This document shows positions 17,768-26,447 of a stretch of 41,353 nucleotides of DNA, piece after piece (the first letter of the stretch is position 1; each line of letters opens with the position of its first letter). Origin of the DNA: Betaproteobacteria bacterium (GTDB lineage: Bacteria > Pseudomonadota > Gammaproteobacteria > Burkholderiales > Rhodocyclaceae); NCBI GenBank assembly GCA_020621865.1, contig JAHRYW010000012.1:1-41353 (forward strand). The letters run 5' to 3'. The position numbers were made by a program, and so were the translations under genes. The notes under the pieces were generated by a model. That model was not told the origin of the DNA, did no database searches, and was given only the letters and a program-made list of their open reading frames with translations.

Positions 17768-17838
17768 GATTTCAATTTTGGCCATTTTTCCGGCCGACCG
17801 CGCCCCGCAGGAAGTCCCCTTGGGGGATAGCATTTGCC
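17768..17838 (-). repeat. Dispersed ATGCTACGGTC element, copy 5, interrupted
   Basis: The minus-strand order is GGCAAATGCTA, then an extra segment of about 27 bases holding the hairpin CCCC-AA-GGGG, then CGGTCGGCCGG, AAAAAT, GGCCAAAATTGAAATC. The insertion splits the core between ATGCTA and CGGTC. The element starts about 20 bases after the stop of the GGDEF-EAL gene, in sense orientation. Confidence 0.75.
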
Positions 17839-17857
17839 ACGGACCGGCCGGATTTGA

Positions 17858-20416
17858 TCAGGCGGCTGGCGACCAGTCGACCGGCAGCAGGTCGCGCCCC
17901 GGCCGGCCGACGTAGTAGCCCTGGGCGCGCTGCACTTCGAGGCCGATCAGTTCGTTGAGCACCTCGGCCGATTCGACGTATTCGGCGACCACGGTGATAC
18001 CCATGTCCCGGGCCAGCGAGCGGATGCTGGTGACGAAGGTGCGGTCCTTCTCGCTGTTCAGCATGTTGGCGATGAAGTCGCCCTCGATCTTCAGGTAGTC
18101 GATCGGGAAGCGGCGCAGGTAATGGAAGGACGAGAAGCCGGAACCGAAATCGTCGATCGCCAGCTTGAAGCCGTCGCTCTTCAGGTCGTTCAGGAAGCGT
18201 TCGAGCAGGGAGAGATTCTTGACGGTATCGCGCTCGGTGATTTCGAAGACGATGTTCTCGGGCGGGATGCCGCTGCGGCTGACGATGCGCCGCAGGTCGC
18301 GGGCGAATTCGTTGAAGACCAGCGCCCGCGGCGACAGGTTGACGAAGACCTCCCCGGTATGGCCCTGCGTGGCGAGGATGCTCAGCGCCTGCTCGATGAC
18401 CAGCATGTCGAGGCGGTGGATGACCCCGATCTTCTCGGCGATCTCGACGAACTGGTCGGCCCGAATGATCTCGCCGCCGACCTCGATCCGCGACAGCACT
18501 TCGTAGGCGACGATCTTGCGCGAGGCGATGTCGAGGATGGGCTGGAAGAAGGGCACGACGCGCCGTGCCTCGATGGCGTCGAGCACCATGACGCTGCGCT
18601 CGGTGATGTCGCGGAAGATCGACACGACATCGTCCTCGGTCGGCACGGCGACCTGCGCCTTGCCGGCCACCTTGGCGCGATACATCATGTTGTCGGCAAA
18701 GAGCAGCAGGTCCTTGGCGTTGTCGGCGTGGTCCGGGAAGACCGCCAGCCCGATCGACGCCGTGCCGCGGACGCGGGCTTCCTGGGCGGTGATCAGTTCC
18801 AGCGAATCGACCGCCTGGCGGATCCGCTCGGCGACCATGACGACGGCGTCGATCTCGGCCTCCGGCAGGATGACCACGAACTCGTCGCCGCCGTAGCGGG
18901 CGAGGATGTCGCCGTCACGCAAGGCGCCCTGCACCTGGCGGGCAAAGCGCTGCAGGTAGTTGTCGCCGACGATGTGGCCATAGTTGTCGTTGATCAGCTT
19001 GAAGTTGTCGAGGTCGATCAGCAGCAGGCCGAAGCTGTAGCCGTGGCGCTGGGCCCGGCCGATCTCGTAGGAGCTCAGCTCCCAGAAGACACGCTGGTTG
19101 AACAGGTCGGTCAGCGGGTCGCGGGTGGCGTAATACTCCAGGTCGCGGGTGTATTTGTAGATCGCCTTGACCGAGCCGACCAGGTTGAGCAGCGTGGACA
19201 ACACGCTCTCCATGACCAGGTAGCGCGTTTCGTCCTCCAGCACGCCGGCATGGACACCAATGCCGACGATGCCGCCGATCTTCGGCTTGTCGACGAAGAA
19301 GGATTTGACGCGCAGCGCCACCTCGGCCTCCGTCAGGTCGATGGTCGCCGTCTGCGCATTGGAGACGTGGTGATGGATGTTGCACTCCCCGACATCGCCG
19401 AAGGCCGGCAGATTGGCCAACTCCCTGCGGATATGCTGTTCCATCATCGCCCGGGTGCGCTCGCTGACCGGCCCGCGCCAGAAGATTTCCAGATCGAACA
19501 ACTCGTCGTCGATCTTGAAAATGGAAAACAGCGTCGGCGCCGGCAGCACGCCATTGATGTCGCAGAGCAGGCGCCCGATATAGTCGCGCCAATCGCGGAC
19601 GACGTCGGAAGTGATGACGAATTTTTCGAGCAGGCCGATCTCGAAGGTCAGCACATCCTTGTCGATGGCGATCGCGCGCAGCTTGTCGAGCAGGCGACCG
19701 AGCGCGGCAAACACCCGGTTCAGTTCGACGAAGCCGAGATCGTGCTCGGCGATGGCAATCTTGCGCAGGTCGCCGATCGCCTCGACCTGGTCGAAATCGG
19801 CCTGCAGCCCGGCCAGCGAACCTTCAATCCGCCGCCCGACCCACCACACGGCGGCGCCGGCCAGCAACGCGACGAGCGGCACGAGCAGGGCAAACGCCAG
19901 GTACAGGTCACGCCGGGCGTCGGCCAGCAGGCTGGCGTATTCCTGGCGCACCTCGACGGCGCCGAGTACGGCACCGACCTCGGCATTGCGATGGCAGCGC
20001 TGGCACTTGGCCTCGGCAACCAGCGGATAGATATGGCGGGCATACTCGGCGGTATCGCGGCGCAGCGGCTTGCCGCTGGCAAAAACATTCCTGAGATCGG
20101 CATCGAGCGGCGGTTGCTCGATTTCATCGTACAGATCGACCACCACCTGGCTGCGATAGATCTGCACGCTCAGCCCGGTATCCCGACCCGCCTCGGCCAT
20201 CGCATGCAGGAAGGCATCGGCCTGGCTGCGCCGCCAGCCCTGGCTCATCAACTGGTACATCGAGGCGAAGGTGATTCGGGTTGTCGCCTCCGACGTACGC
20301 GCCGCATTGGCGCGGACGATATTGTCGAAAATGCGGTCGAGCGACCAATAGGTAGCACCGAAGAAAAGTACCGCGACAAGCGCCGAGGCGCCAAACACGA
20401 AATATTTTATTCGCAT
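17858..20416 (-). CDS. GGDEF-EAL c-di-GMP enzyme with periplasmic CxxCH sensor
   Basis: An 852-residue inner-membrane protein. TM1 is at about 5-25 and TM2 at about 171-193, enclosing a periplasmic domain with CQRCH (C138, C141, H142), a c-type haem-binding motif as in DUF3365/Tll0287-like sensors. The cytoplasmic part has a GAF-like region, then GGDEF with an intact YGGDEF and an RDGD inhibitory site 5 residues before it. The EAL domain keeps its catalytic residues: YEVLSR, FVNLSP, FEITERD, IDDFGSG, YLKIEG, AEYVES and QGYYVGRP. Both synthesis and hydrolysis of c-di-GMP are therefore possible. GGGAGGGTG precedes the ATG. It probably reports redox state or a haem ligand; that is inference. Confidence 0.93.
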   Translation of the reverse strand: MRIKYFVFGASALVAVLFFGATYWSLDRIFDNIVRANAARTSEATTRITFASMYQLMSQGWRRSQADAFLHAMAEAGRDTGLSVQIYRSQVVVDLYDEIEQPPLDADLRNVFASGKPLRRDTAEYARHIYPLVAEAKCQRCHRNAEVGAVLGAVEVRQEYASLLADARRDLYLAFALLVPLVALLAGAAVWWVGRRIEGSLAGLQADFDQVEAIGDLRKIAIAEHDLGFVELNRVFAALGRLLDKLRAIAIDKDVLTFEIGLLEKFVITSDVVRDWRDYIGRLLCDINGVLPAPTLFSIFKIDDELFDLEIFWRGPVSERTRAMMEQHIRRELANLPAFGDVGECNIHHHVSNAQTATIDLTEAEVALRVKSFFVDKPKIGGIVGIGVHAGVLEDETRYLVMESVLSTLLNLVGSVKAIYKYTRDLEYYATRDPLTDLFNQRVFWELSSYEIGRAQRHGYSFGLLLIDLDNFKLINDNYGHIVGDNYLQRFARQVQGALRDGDILARYGGDEFVVILPEAEIDAVVMVAERIRQAVDSLELITAQEARVRGTASIGLAVFPDHADNAKDLLLFADNMMYRAKVAGKAQVAVPTEDDVVSIFRDITERSVMVLDAIEARRVVPFFQPILDIASRKIVAYEVLSRIEVGGEIIRADQFVEIAEKIGVIHRLDMLVIEQALSILATQGHTGEVFVNLSPRALVFNEFARDLRRIVSRSGIPPENIVFEITERDTVKNLSLLERFLNDLKSDGFKLAIDDFGSGFSSFHYLRRFPIDYLKIEGDFIANMLNSEKDRTFVTSIRSLARDMGITVVAEYVESAEVLNELIGLEVQRAQGYYVGRPGRDLLPVDWSPAA

Positions 20417-20567
20417 TATTTTTCACCCTCCCAGGTACGCGTGATTATTACCCAATTTATTCGCCCTGGGGAGCACAAAACGCAGCTCTCGCAATAAACT
20501 TCGGCGCCTTCGCCAATCCCTGGCGAGCGCCGTCCGGCGCCGCTGTTCAAGGTTAAAATCGCCGTCC

Positions 20568-21650
20568 ATGCCGCCTGTCGCCCGCCCCCTTCTGCTCCTC
20601 CTGTTCGCCCTGGCGCTGGCGGCCGCTGGCTGGCGCATCCCGGCAGCGGCGCCGACCGCCTTCACGCCACCGGCGGCCGCCCCGTCGTCCCTGCCGCCCG
20701 AATTCTCCGCCGCCATGCTGGCCCGTGACGAAGCCGCCCCCAGCCATCCGACCCTGATCCAACTGCCCGACGGCCGGCTGGCGGCGGCCTGGTTGAGCCG
20801 CCGCGACGACGAACCGGTCATCCGCTTCAGCCTGCTCGGCCGCGACGGCTGGCGCGAACCGCAAGTCATCGCCAGCCGGCCAAGCACGGCCGCCGGCAGC
20901 TTCGCCCACGTCGGCGAACTCGGCCGGCCGATCCTCCACGCCGAAGGCAGCTGGCTGCACCTGTGGTACGTCAGCCGTGCGGCAGGCAGCTCGATCAATC
21001 ACAGTTTGTCCACCGATGGCGGCAAGAGCTGGGCCAAGCCGACCCGCCTGCCGACATCGCCGCTCGCCAACCAGGGCAGCGAACTCGCCGCGCCGCCCGT
21101 GCCGCTGGCCGACGGCGGCCTGCTGCTGCCGGCCAGCCTTAACCTGCTCGGCCGGCAGGGTGAAATCCTGCACCTGTCGCCGACCGGCCGAATCATCGAC
21201 AAGACCCGCCTGCCGGCCGCCCCGGCCTGGCAGCCAGCGATCCTAACCCTCGACGCGCAACGCGCCCTCGCCCTGTTGCGCGGTACCGACAGCATCCAGG
21301 TCGTCGGCACCGACGACGGGGGCAGCCACTGGCTGCGCCGCGACGCGCTACCAATGCCCCATCCCGAGTTGCACTTCGCCGCGCTGCGCCTGAGAAGTGG
21401 CCGCCTGCTCTTGGCCGGCCACGGCGCCGATGGCCGCCAGTCGCTGCAGCTCTGGCTGTCGGCCGACGACGGCCGGCACTGGCAAACCAGCCGCACCGTC
21501 GAAGCGGCCACCGACGGCGGCGCCGAATTCACCGACCCGGCCCTGCTGCTCGGCCGCGACGGCCGCATCCACCTGGCCTACGGCTGGCGCCGGCAAGGCA
21601 TCCGTCACGCCAGCTTCAGCGAAGCCTGGCTGGATGGAGGCCAACCATGA
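20568..21650 (+). CDS. Secreted BNR-repeat (sialidase-like) protein
   Basis: A 360-residue protein with an N-terminal hydrophobic signal or anchor (LLLLLFALALAAAGW). The rest is a probable six-bladed beta-propeller with Asp-box motifs at three places: STDGGKSW, TDDGGSHW and SADDGRHW. An early FSLLGRDGW and a late ALLLGRDGRIHLAYGW fit the sialidase/BNR fold. It probably acts in the periplasm or outside the cell. Asp-boxes occur in sialidases and in many non-enzymatic propellers, so sialidase activity is not shown. It overlaps the next gene by 4 bases (ATGA), which implies a two-gene unit. The start has only a weak ribosome-binding site, AAGG. Confidence 0.8.
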   Translation: MPPVARPLLLLLFALALAAAGWRIPAAAPTAFTPPAAAPSSLPPEFSAAMLARDEAAPSHPTLIQLPDGRLAAAWLSRRDDEPVIRFSLLGRDGWREPQVIASRPSTAAGSFAHVGELGRPILHAEGSWLHLWYVSRAAGSSINHSLSTDGGKSWAKPTRLPTSPLANQGSELAAPPVPLADGGLLLPASLNLLGRQGEILHLSPTGRIIDKTRLPAAPAWQPAILTLDAQRALALLRGTDSIQVVGTDDGGSHWLRRDALPMPHPELHFAALRLRSGRLLLAGHGADGRQSLQLWLSADDGRHWQTSRTVEAATDGGAEFTDPALLLGRDGRIHLAYGWRRQGIRHASFSEAWLDGGQP

Positions 21651-22192
21651 ACGCCACGGCGGCCTACGGCCTGCTCGCCCATGGCCTGATTTTCGGCGCT
21701 CTGGTTGCCCTGCTGCCGCTCGGCGAGATGCGGGCGCGGGCCGCGCTGGCGGCCACGGCGCTGGCCATGGCGGTCGGCATCGCGCCGGCCATGCACGGCT
21801 TTTTCGGTACCCCTTCGCTGACCCTGCTGCTGCTCGCCACGCTCCAGCTGGCTGGCCGGCCGACGCCGCTGGGCGAACTACCGGCGCGCGGCCTGCTCGC
21901 CTTCGCCCTGCCCTTCTACGCGACGGCGCTCGGCCTGGGTAGTTTCGACCCCTACGCCCTGGGCTACCAGCCGTGGGCGCCGCTGGCCCTGCTGGCGCCG
22001 ATCGGCATCGCTTTATGGTGGAAACGCCAGGATGTCTGGCTGCTGATTCTGACGCTCGACCTGGCCGCCTACGCCGGCGACCTGTTCGCCAACCTGTGGG
22101 ATGCGCTGTTCGATCCGCTGCTGGTGCTGCTCGCGCTGATCGTCGTCAGCCGCCCGTGGGCAACCCGACTTATCGCGTCAAGGAATCGGTAA
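21647..22192 (+). CDS. Small integral membrane protein, unknown function
   Basis: A 181-residue protein with about 5-6 hydrophobic segments (for example LLAHGLIFGALVALLPL, LTLLLLATLQLAG, LALLAPIGIALWW, LLVLLALIVV). I recognise no family motif. Translation is coupled to the upstream BNR protein by an ATGA overlap, so the two probably work together, perhaps as a membrane partner. Its 3' end overlaps the convergent double-receiver gene by 23 bases. Confidence 0.72.
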   Translation: MNATAAYGLLAHGLIFGALVALLPLGEMRARAALAATALAMAVGIAPAMHGFFGTPSLTLLLLATLQLAGRPTPLGELPARGLLAFALPFYATALGLGSFDPYALGYQPWAPLALLAPIGIALWWKRQDVWLLILTLDLAAYAGDLFANLWDALFDPLLVLLALIVVSRPWATRLIASRNR

Positions 22193-22970
22193 TCAGGCGA
22201 CGGATGGTTCCGGCCTCGAAAGGCTTGTCGCAGATGGCGGAAACGCCGGCCCGCTCAACGGCAGCGAGGCGCCCCATGTTCTGCTCGCTGGTCACCATCA
22301 GCACCGGCACGTCGCACTGCCAGCTCTGGGTGCGGATGTATTCGGTCAGTTCGCGGCCGTCCATTTCCGGCATGTTGTAGTCGGTGATGACCAGGTCGAC
22401 CGTGGTCGACTGGAGCAGCTCCACGGCCTCCTTGCCGTCAACCGCCTCGGTGATCTTGTCGACGCCGAGATCGGTCAGCATGCGGCGCAGATGGCGGCGC
22501 GAGGCCAGGCTGTCGTCGACGAGCAGGATGCGTAGATTCTCGATTTCCGCCGCATCGATATCGGCCTGCGGATTCAGGTAATCGGCCGCGGCATACAGGG
22601 CGCGCGACAACTGCTGTTCGGTGAAGGGTTTGGCGACGATGCTGCAGGCGCCGGACTGGCGGACCGGTTCGAGCACCTGCGGGCGCGTTTCGCTGGACAC
22701 CAGGATGAAGGGAATGGATTCGAGGGCCTCGTCCTCGCGCATGGCGACCACAAGGTCGGTGCCCGCCATGTCGGGCAGGTAGAGGCTGCTGATCACCACC
22801 AGCCCCTGGTAGCTTTCGCTCAGGTTAGCCAGCGCCGCGGCGCCGCTGTCCACGACCTTGACCGAGCGCACGCCCTGGTGGGTCAGCATGCGCTCGACCA
22901 GGTGGGCCTGCATCTGCGAAGGCTCGACGAGCAGGACCGAAAGATCGGCCAGGGAGGTGGTCAGTGCCAT
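22170..22970 (-). CDS. Double receiver-domain protein, first receiver degenerate
   Basis: A 266-residue cytoplasmic protein with two receiver domains and no output domain. In the first (residues about 6-125) the acid pocket reads VEPS and the phospho-acceptor position is serine (VVISSLYLPDMAG), so it should not be phosphorylated in the normal way; the lysine in AKPF is kept. The second (about 138-262) is intact: LLVDDS, acceptor Asp in VITDYNMPEMDG, threonine in LMVTSE and lysine in DKPF. I took the ATG at 22970 because GGAG lies about 7 bases upstream; an in-frame TTG at 22985 is less likely. The acceptor domain may work like CheY, binding a partner when phosphorylated. Confidence 0.87.
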   Translation of the reverse strand: MALTTSLADLSVLLVEPSQMQAHLVERMLTHQGVRSVKVVDSGAAALANLSESYQGLVVISSLYLPDMAGTDLVVAMREDEALESIPFILVSSETRPQVLEPVRQSGACSIVAKPFTEQQLSRALYAAADYLNPQADIDAAEIENLRILLVDDSLASRRHLRRMLTDLGVDKITEAVDGKEAVELLQSTTVDLVITDYNMPEMDGRELTEYIRTQSWQCDVPVLMVTSEQNMGRLAAVERAGVSAICDKPFEAGTIRRLITDSLTR

Positions 22971-23030
22971 GCGATCGCTCCACAACGGGGAATGATCGCA
23001 CTATAGCAGCGCCCCGGCCGATGTGAAGCC

Positions 23031-23585
23031 TCAGGAACGCAGCCGGGCAGCGACTTCGGCGACGCGCTGGCCGTAGCGCTTGGCGGTGTCGAGATCGCCC
23101 GGCGGAATTTCGTCGACGCCGGCATCGGACGGCGAACGGACGAGCAGGCCGACCGAGCCGCCGAGATGGTTGACGTCGGCGTGTGTCGCCGCCTTGGTGT
23201 TGGCCGGCGCCAGGCCGAGGCTGACCCACAGACCGCCGTGCTGCGAGGCCAGGGTCTGCAACTGGATCAGGGTGGCGCCCTTGTCACCGACCGGGCTGGC
23301 GCTGTTGGTGAAGCCGCCGAACACCTTGTCCTGCCAGGCGCGGGTGAACCAGGCCTTGGACGAGGCATCGGCGAATTTCTTGAACTGCCAGCTCGGGCCG
23401 CCCATGTAGGTCGGCGTGCCGAAGATGATGGCGTCGGCGGCGGCCAGCTTTTCCCAGCCGCCTTCCGGCAGGTTGCCTTCGGCGTCGATGGCCAGCGCCT
23501 CGCCGCCAGCGCCTTCGGCGACATGCTCGGCAACGCGATGGGTATGGCCGTAGCCGGAATGGTAAACAACAACGGTTTTGTTCAT
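23031..23585 (-). CDS. Flavodoxin-fold NAD(P)H:quinone reductase-like protein
   Basis: A 184-residue flavodoxin-family protein. The N-terminal beta strand and phosphate loop read VVVYHSGYGHTHRVAEHV, followed by AIIFGTPTYMGGPSWQFKKF, where FMN should bind, and by GGFTNSASPVGDKG. It resembles WrbA-like and NADPH-dependent FMN reductases, which reduce quinones by two electrons. It lies 30 bp downstream of the pirin gene on the same strand and is probably co-transcribed; AAGGA precedes its ATG. A role in handling quinones or electrophiles fits the pirin neighbour but is not proven. Confidence 0.88.
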   Translation of the reverse strand: MNKTVVVYHSGYGHTHRVAEHVAEGAGGEALAIDAEGNLPEGGWEKLAAADAIIFGTPTYMGGPSWQFKKFADASSKAWFTRAWQDKVFGGFTNSASPVGDKGATLIQLQTLASQHGGLWVSLGLAPANTKAATHADVNHLGGSVGLLVRSPSDAGVDEIPPGDLDTAKRYGQRVAEVAARLRS

Positions 23586-23615
23586 GATCGATTCCTTGGT
23601 GGTGATGTAAGTGAT

Positions 23616-24323
23616 TCAGGCTGCCGGCGGCAGGTCGAAGAGCAGGAACTCCGCCTCTTCGCCGGCCACGAACTGCAGTTCGGTTTCGTCGGCAATCTTG
23701 GCGCCGTCGCCGGCGGCCAGGGTTTTGCCGTTTATTTCGAGGCGGCCGTAGACCATCTGCACATAGGCCAGGCGGCCCGGCGCCAGGCGATAGACCAGGC
23801 CTTCGCCGGGGGCCAGGATGCTGGCCCACAGCCGGGCGTCCTGGCCGATGGTCGTGCTGCCCTCGGCGCCGTCGGGCGAGGCGACCAGCCGCCAGCGGCC
23901 GCGCATCTCGTCCTCGGGCAGCGCCTGCTGCTCGTAGCTGGCCGACGTGCCATGCTGCGCCGGCTCGATCCAGATCTGCAGCAGGTGCGTTTCCTGGTCG
24001 GCCAGCGGATTGGCCTCGCTGTGCAGGATGCCCGTGCCGGCGCTCATCCGCTGCACCTCGCCGCGGCCGATGATGCCGCCGTGACCGAGGCTGTCCTTGT
24101 GCTCCAGCGCGCCGGACAGGATGTAGGTGACGATCTCCATGTCGCGATGGCCGTGCCGGCCGAAGCCGGTGCCGGCTGCGATGCGGTCTTCGTTGATCAC
24201 GCGCAGCACGCCCCAGCCCATTTCGGCCGGGTCGTAGTAGTCGGCAAACGAGAAGCTGTGGCGGGCGACCAGCCAGCCATGGTCGGCAAAACCGCGTTCA
24301 TCGGAAGGGCGAACCAGGATCAT
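23616..24323 (-). CDS. Pirin family protein
   Basis: A 235-residue bicupin. The N-terminal cupin shows the pirin motifs ADYYDPAEMGWGVLRVINED, GFGRHGHRDMEIVTYI (two metal-binding His), LEHKDSLGHGGII and GTGILHSE (a third His and Glu). All four metal ligands are visible. Pirins of this type include E. coli YhhW, a quercetinase in vitro; the physiological role is usually unknown. AAGGAG lies 7 bases before the ATG. It heads a two-gene unit with the flavodoxin-family gene and is divergent from a LysR gene, an arrangement that suggests control by that LysR protein. Confidence 0.93.
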   Translation of the reverse strand: MILVRPSDERGFADHGWLVARHSFSFADYYDPAEMGWGVLRVINEDRIAAGTGFGRHGHRDMEIVTYILSGALEHKDSLGHGGIIGRGEVQRMSAGTGILHSEANPLADQETHLLQIWIEPAQHGTSASYEQQALPEDEMRGRWRLVASPDGAEGSTTIGQDARLWASILAPGEGLVYRLAPGRLAYVQMVYGRLEINGKTLAAGDGAKIADETELQFVAGEEAEFLLFDLPPAA

Positions 24324-24340
24324 TGCAGTCTCCTTGTGAA

Positions 24341-24389
24341 TTATTGATACTGCTTTGGCTGCATGTTAATCAAGGCGTTCAATCAATAA
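24341..24389. promoter_or_regulatory. Inverted repeat between pirin and lysR
   Basis: TTATTGAT (24341-24348) and ATCAATAA (24382-24389) are exact inverted repeats 41 bp apart centre to centre, in the 105-bp divergent promoter region. The spacing is about four helical turns, as for paired sites bound by a LysR tetramer. Binding by the adjacent LysR is inference. Confidence 0.5.
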
Positions 24390-24428
24390 CAGCGAACAAT
24401 TTTCGCCAATTCGTTTAATATTTTTCAC

Positions 24429-25340
24429 ATGAAAATCTCGCTCGAATTGCTGCAGATACTCGATGCCATCGACCGCCACGGCAGCTTCACCGCCGCCGCT
24501 GGCGCCCTGCACCGGGTGCCGTCCGCCCTGTCGCACGCCATCGCCAAGCTGGAATGCGATCTCGGCGCGACGCTGTTCGTCCGCGCCGGGCGCCGGGCGA
24601 CGCTCAACGAAGCCGGCCGCACGCTGCTCGACGACGGCCGCCACCTGCTGCGCGCCGCCGACGAACTGGAACGCCGGGTGCAGCGCATCGCCAACGGCTG
24701 GGAGGCCGAACTGCGCATCGCCATTGACGCGGTGATTCCGGTCGAACGCCTGTTCCCGCTGCTCGGCGAGTTCTATGCCGCCGGCCACGGCACGCAGATC
24801 CGCCTGAGCGGCGAAGTGCTCGGCGGCACCTGGGATGCGCTGGCTACCGACCGGGCCGACCTGGTCATCGGCGCTCCCGGCGACATGCCGGCGCGCAACG
24901 GCATCGCCAGCCGGCTGTTGTGCACGCACAGCGATTTCGTCTTCGCCATCGCGCCGCAGCATCCGCTGGCCGCCTGGGAGGGCCAGATCCCGAGCCGCGA
25001 ACTGCAGCGCCATCGCGCCATCGTCGTCGCCGACACCTCGCAGGAACTCGACGCCCGCAGTATCGGCCTGCTCGAAGGCCAGGACATCCTGCGCGTACCC
25101 GACCTGCGCGCCAAGGCCGGCGCCCAGGTGGCCGGCCTGGGGGTCGGCCATTTGCCGCGCTGGCTGGCCGAGCCGGAACTCGCCGCTGGCCGCCTGGTCG
25201 AAATGCCCGTCGAGGCGCCCCGGCCGGTGCTGCCCCTGCATATCGCCTGGCGCACGCGCCATGTCGGCCTGGCCCTGCAATGGTTTCTCGATGCGCTTTT
25301 GAAAAATGAGCAAAAAAAGGCGCTGACCGTAGGATTGTGA
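24429..25340 (+). CDS. LysR-family transcriptional regulator
   Basis: A 303-residue LysR-type regulator. The N-terminal winged HTH reads LELLQILDAIDRHGSF, then TAAAGALHRVPSALSHAIAK and LFVRAGRRATLNEAG. The C-terminal part is the usual two-lobed effector-binding domain. It is transcribed away from the pirin/flavodoxin unit and probably controls both, with the inverted repeat in between as a possible operator. The effector cannot be read from the sequence. The last codons (KKALTVGL) contain GACCGTAG, similar to the core of the dispersed repeat, but the match is too short to claim a copy. Confidence 0.94.
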   Translation: MKISLELLQILDAIDRHGSFTAAAGALHRVPSALSHAIAKLECDLGATLFVRAGRRATLNEAGRTLLDDGRHLLRAADELERRVQRIANGWEAELRIAIDAVIPVERLFPLLGEFYAAGHGTQIRLSGEVLGGTWDALATDRADLVIGAPGDMPARNGIASRLLCTHSDFVFAIAPQHPLAAWEGQIPSRELQRHRAIVVADTSQELDARSIGLLEGQDILRVPDLRAKAGAQVAGLGVGHLPRWLAEPELAAGRLVEMPVEAPRPVLPLHIAWRTRHVGLALQWFLDALLKNEQKKALTVGL

Positions 25341-25421
25341 ATCCCCGCCCTTCCCGCCGCCCGGCAGAGTAGGCGAGAATGGCAAATCCATAACCACCGA
25401 TAATCCCTGGAGACTACCCCC

Positions 25422-26438
25422 ATGCAACGCTACGAACTTCGCCCGAGCACGCCCGACGCGCCGCTGCAACTGACCAGCTTCGACCCGGCGCCGCTCGGCG
25501 ATACCGAAGTCGCCGTCGCCATCAAGGCCGTTTCGCTGAATTACCGCGACCTGCTCGCCGTCCGCAACACCTATTTTTCGCCCATCCCCGACGGCCGCGT
25601 GCCCTGCTCGGACGGTGCCGGCGAAGTCGTCGCCGTCGGCAGCAAGGTCAGCCACCTGAAGGTCGGCGACCGTGTCGCCACGCTGTTCTTCCCGCACTGG
25701 CAAGCCGGCCGGGCCGATAACTGCCATATCGCCGGCGCCCGCGGTGCCGAGTCCGACGGCGCGCTGTGCGAACGCTTTATCAGCGACGAATCCGGCCTGA
25801 TCAAGCTGCCCGACAGCGTCGGCTACCAGGCCGCCGCCACCCTGCCCTGCGCCGCGCTGACCGCCTGGAACGCGCTGTTCGAAGCCGGCGACCTGAAACC
25901 CGGCCAGACCGTGCTGCTGCTCGGCACCGGTGGCGTCTCGATCTTCGCGCTGCAATTCGCCAAGGCGGCCGGCGCGACGGTGATCATCACCTCCAGCGAC
26001 GACGCCAAGCTGGCCCGCGCCAAGCAAATGGGCGCCGACCACGGCATCAACTACAAGACCCATCCGGAATGGCAGGAGGAAGTCCGCCGCCTGACCAACG
26101 GCCTGGGCGCCGACGTCATCGTCGAAGTCGGCGGCCCCGGCACGCTGGAACGCTCGCTGGCCTGCGTCCGGACCAGCGGCCGGATCGCCTACATCGGCGT
26201 GCTGACCGGCCTGGCCGGCCAGGCCAACCCGGTCATGCTGATCCCGACGATGGCCAGCATCGACGGCATCTTCGTCGGCAACCGCGCGATGTTCGGCCGC
26301 ATGCTGGCGGCCATCGACCACCACGGCATCCAGCCGGTCGTCGATCGCGTCTTCTCCTTTGCCGAGGCCCCGGCCGCCCTCAAGCACCTGGAAAGCGGCG
26401 CCCATTTCGGCAAGATCGTGATCGAAGTCGGCAAGTAA
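25422..26438 (+). CDS. Medium-chain dehydrogenase/reductase, zinc-free alcohol dehydrogenase type
   Basis: A 338-residue MDR protein. The catalytic domain shows AVSLNYRDLLAVRNTY and PCSDGAGEVVAVGSKV; the nucleotide-binding domain has LLLGTGGVSIFALQFAKA followed by ITSSDDAKLARAKQMGADH. The usual catalytic-zinc Cys and the structural-zinc Cys cluster are not evident, so it groups with quinone-reductase-like MDRs that use NAD(P)H. GGAG is 9 bases before the ATG. It stands alone between LysR and the binding-protein gene. The substrate is unknown. Confidence 0.9.
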   Translation: MQRYELRPSTPDAPLQLTSFDPAPLGDTEVAVAIKAVSLNYRDLLAVRNTYFSPIPDGRVPCSDGAGEVVAVGSKVSHLKVGDRVATLFFPHWQAGRADNCHIAGARGAESDGALCERFISDESGLIKLPDSVGYQAAATLPCAALTAWNALFEAGDLKPGQTVLLLGTGGVSIFALQFAKAAGATVIITSSDDAKLARAKQMGADHGINYKTHPEWQEEVRRLTNGLGADVIVEVGGPGTLERSLACVRTSGRIAYIGVLTGLAGQANPVMLIPTMASIDGIFVGNRAMFGRMLAAIDHHGIQPVVDRVFSFAEAPAALKHLESGAHFGKIVIEVGK

Positions 26439-26447
26439 ACCGGGCAA

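Noticed and set aside
18122..20497. Long plus-strand open frame (791 codons) opposite the GGDEF-EAL gene
   Set aside because: It is a shadow of the minus-strand gene, which has all GGDEF and EAL motifs.
25297..25337. A ninth copy of the ATGCTACGGTC element at the end of lysR
   Set aside because: Only CTGACCGTAGgATT and an A-run match. This is too short and has a core mismatch.
24366..26447. Minus-strand open frame (693 codons) across lysR and the MDR gene
   Set aside because: It runs antisense to two well-supported genes and has no recognisable motif.
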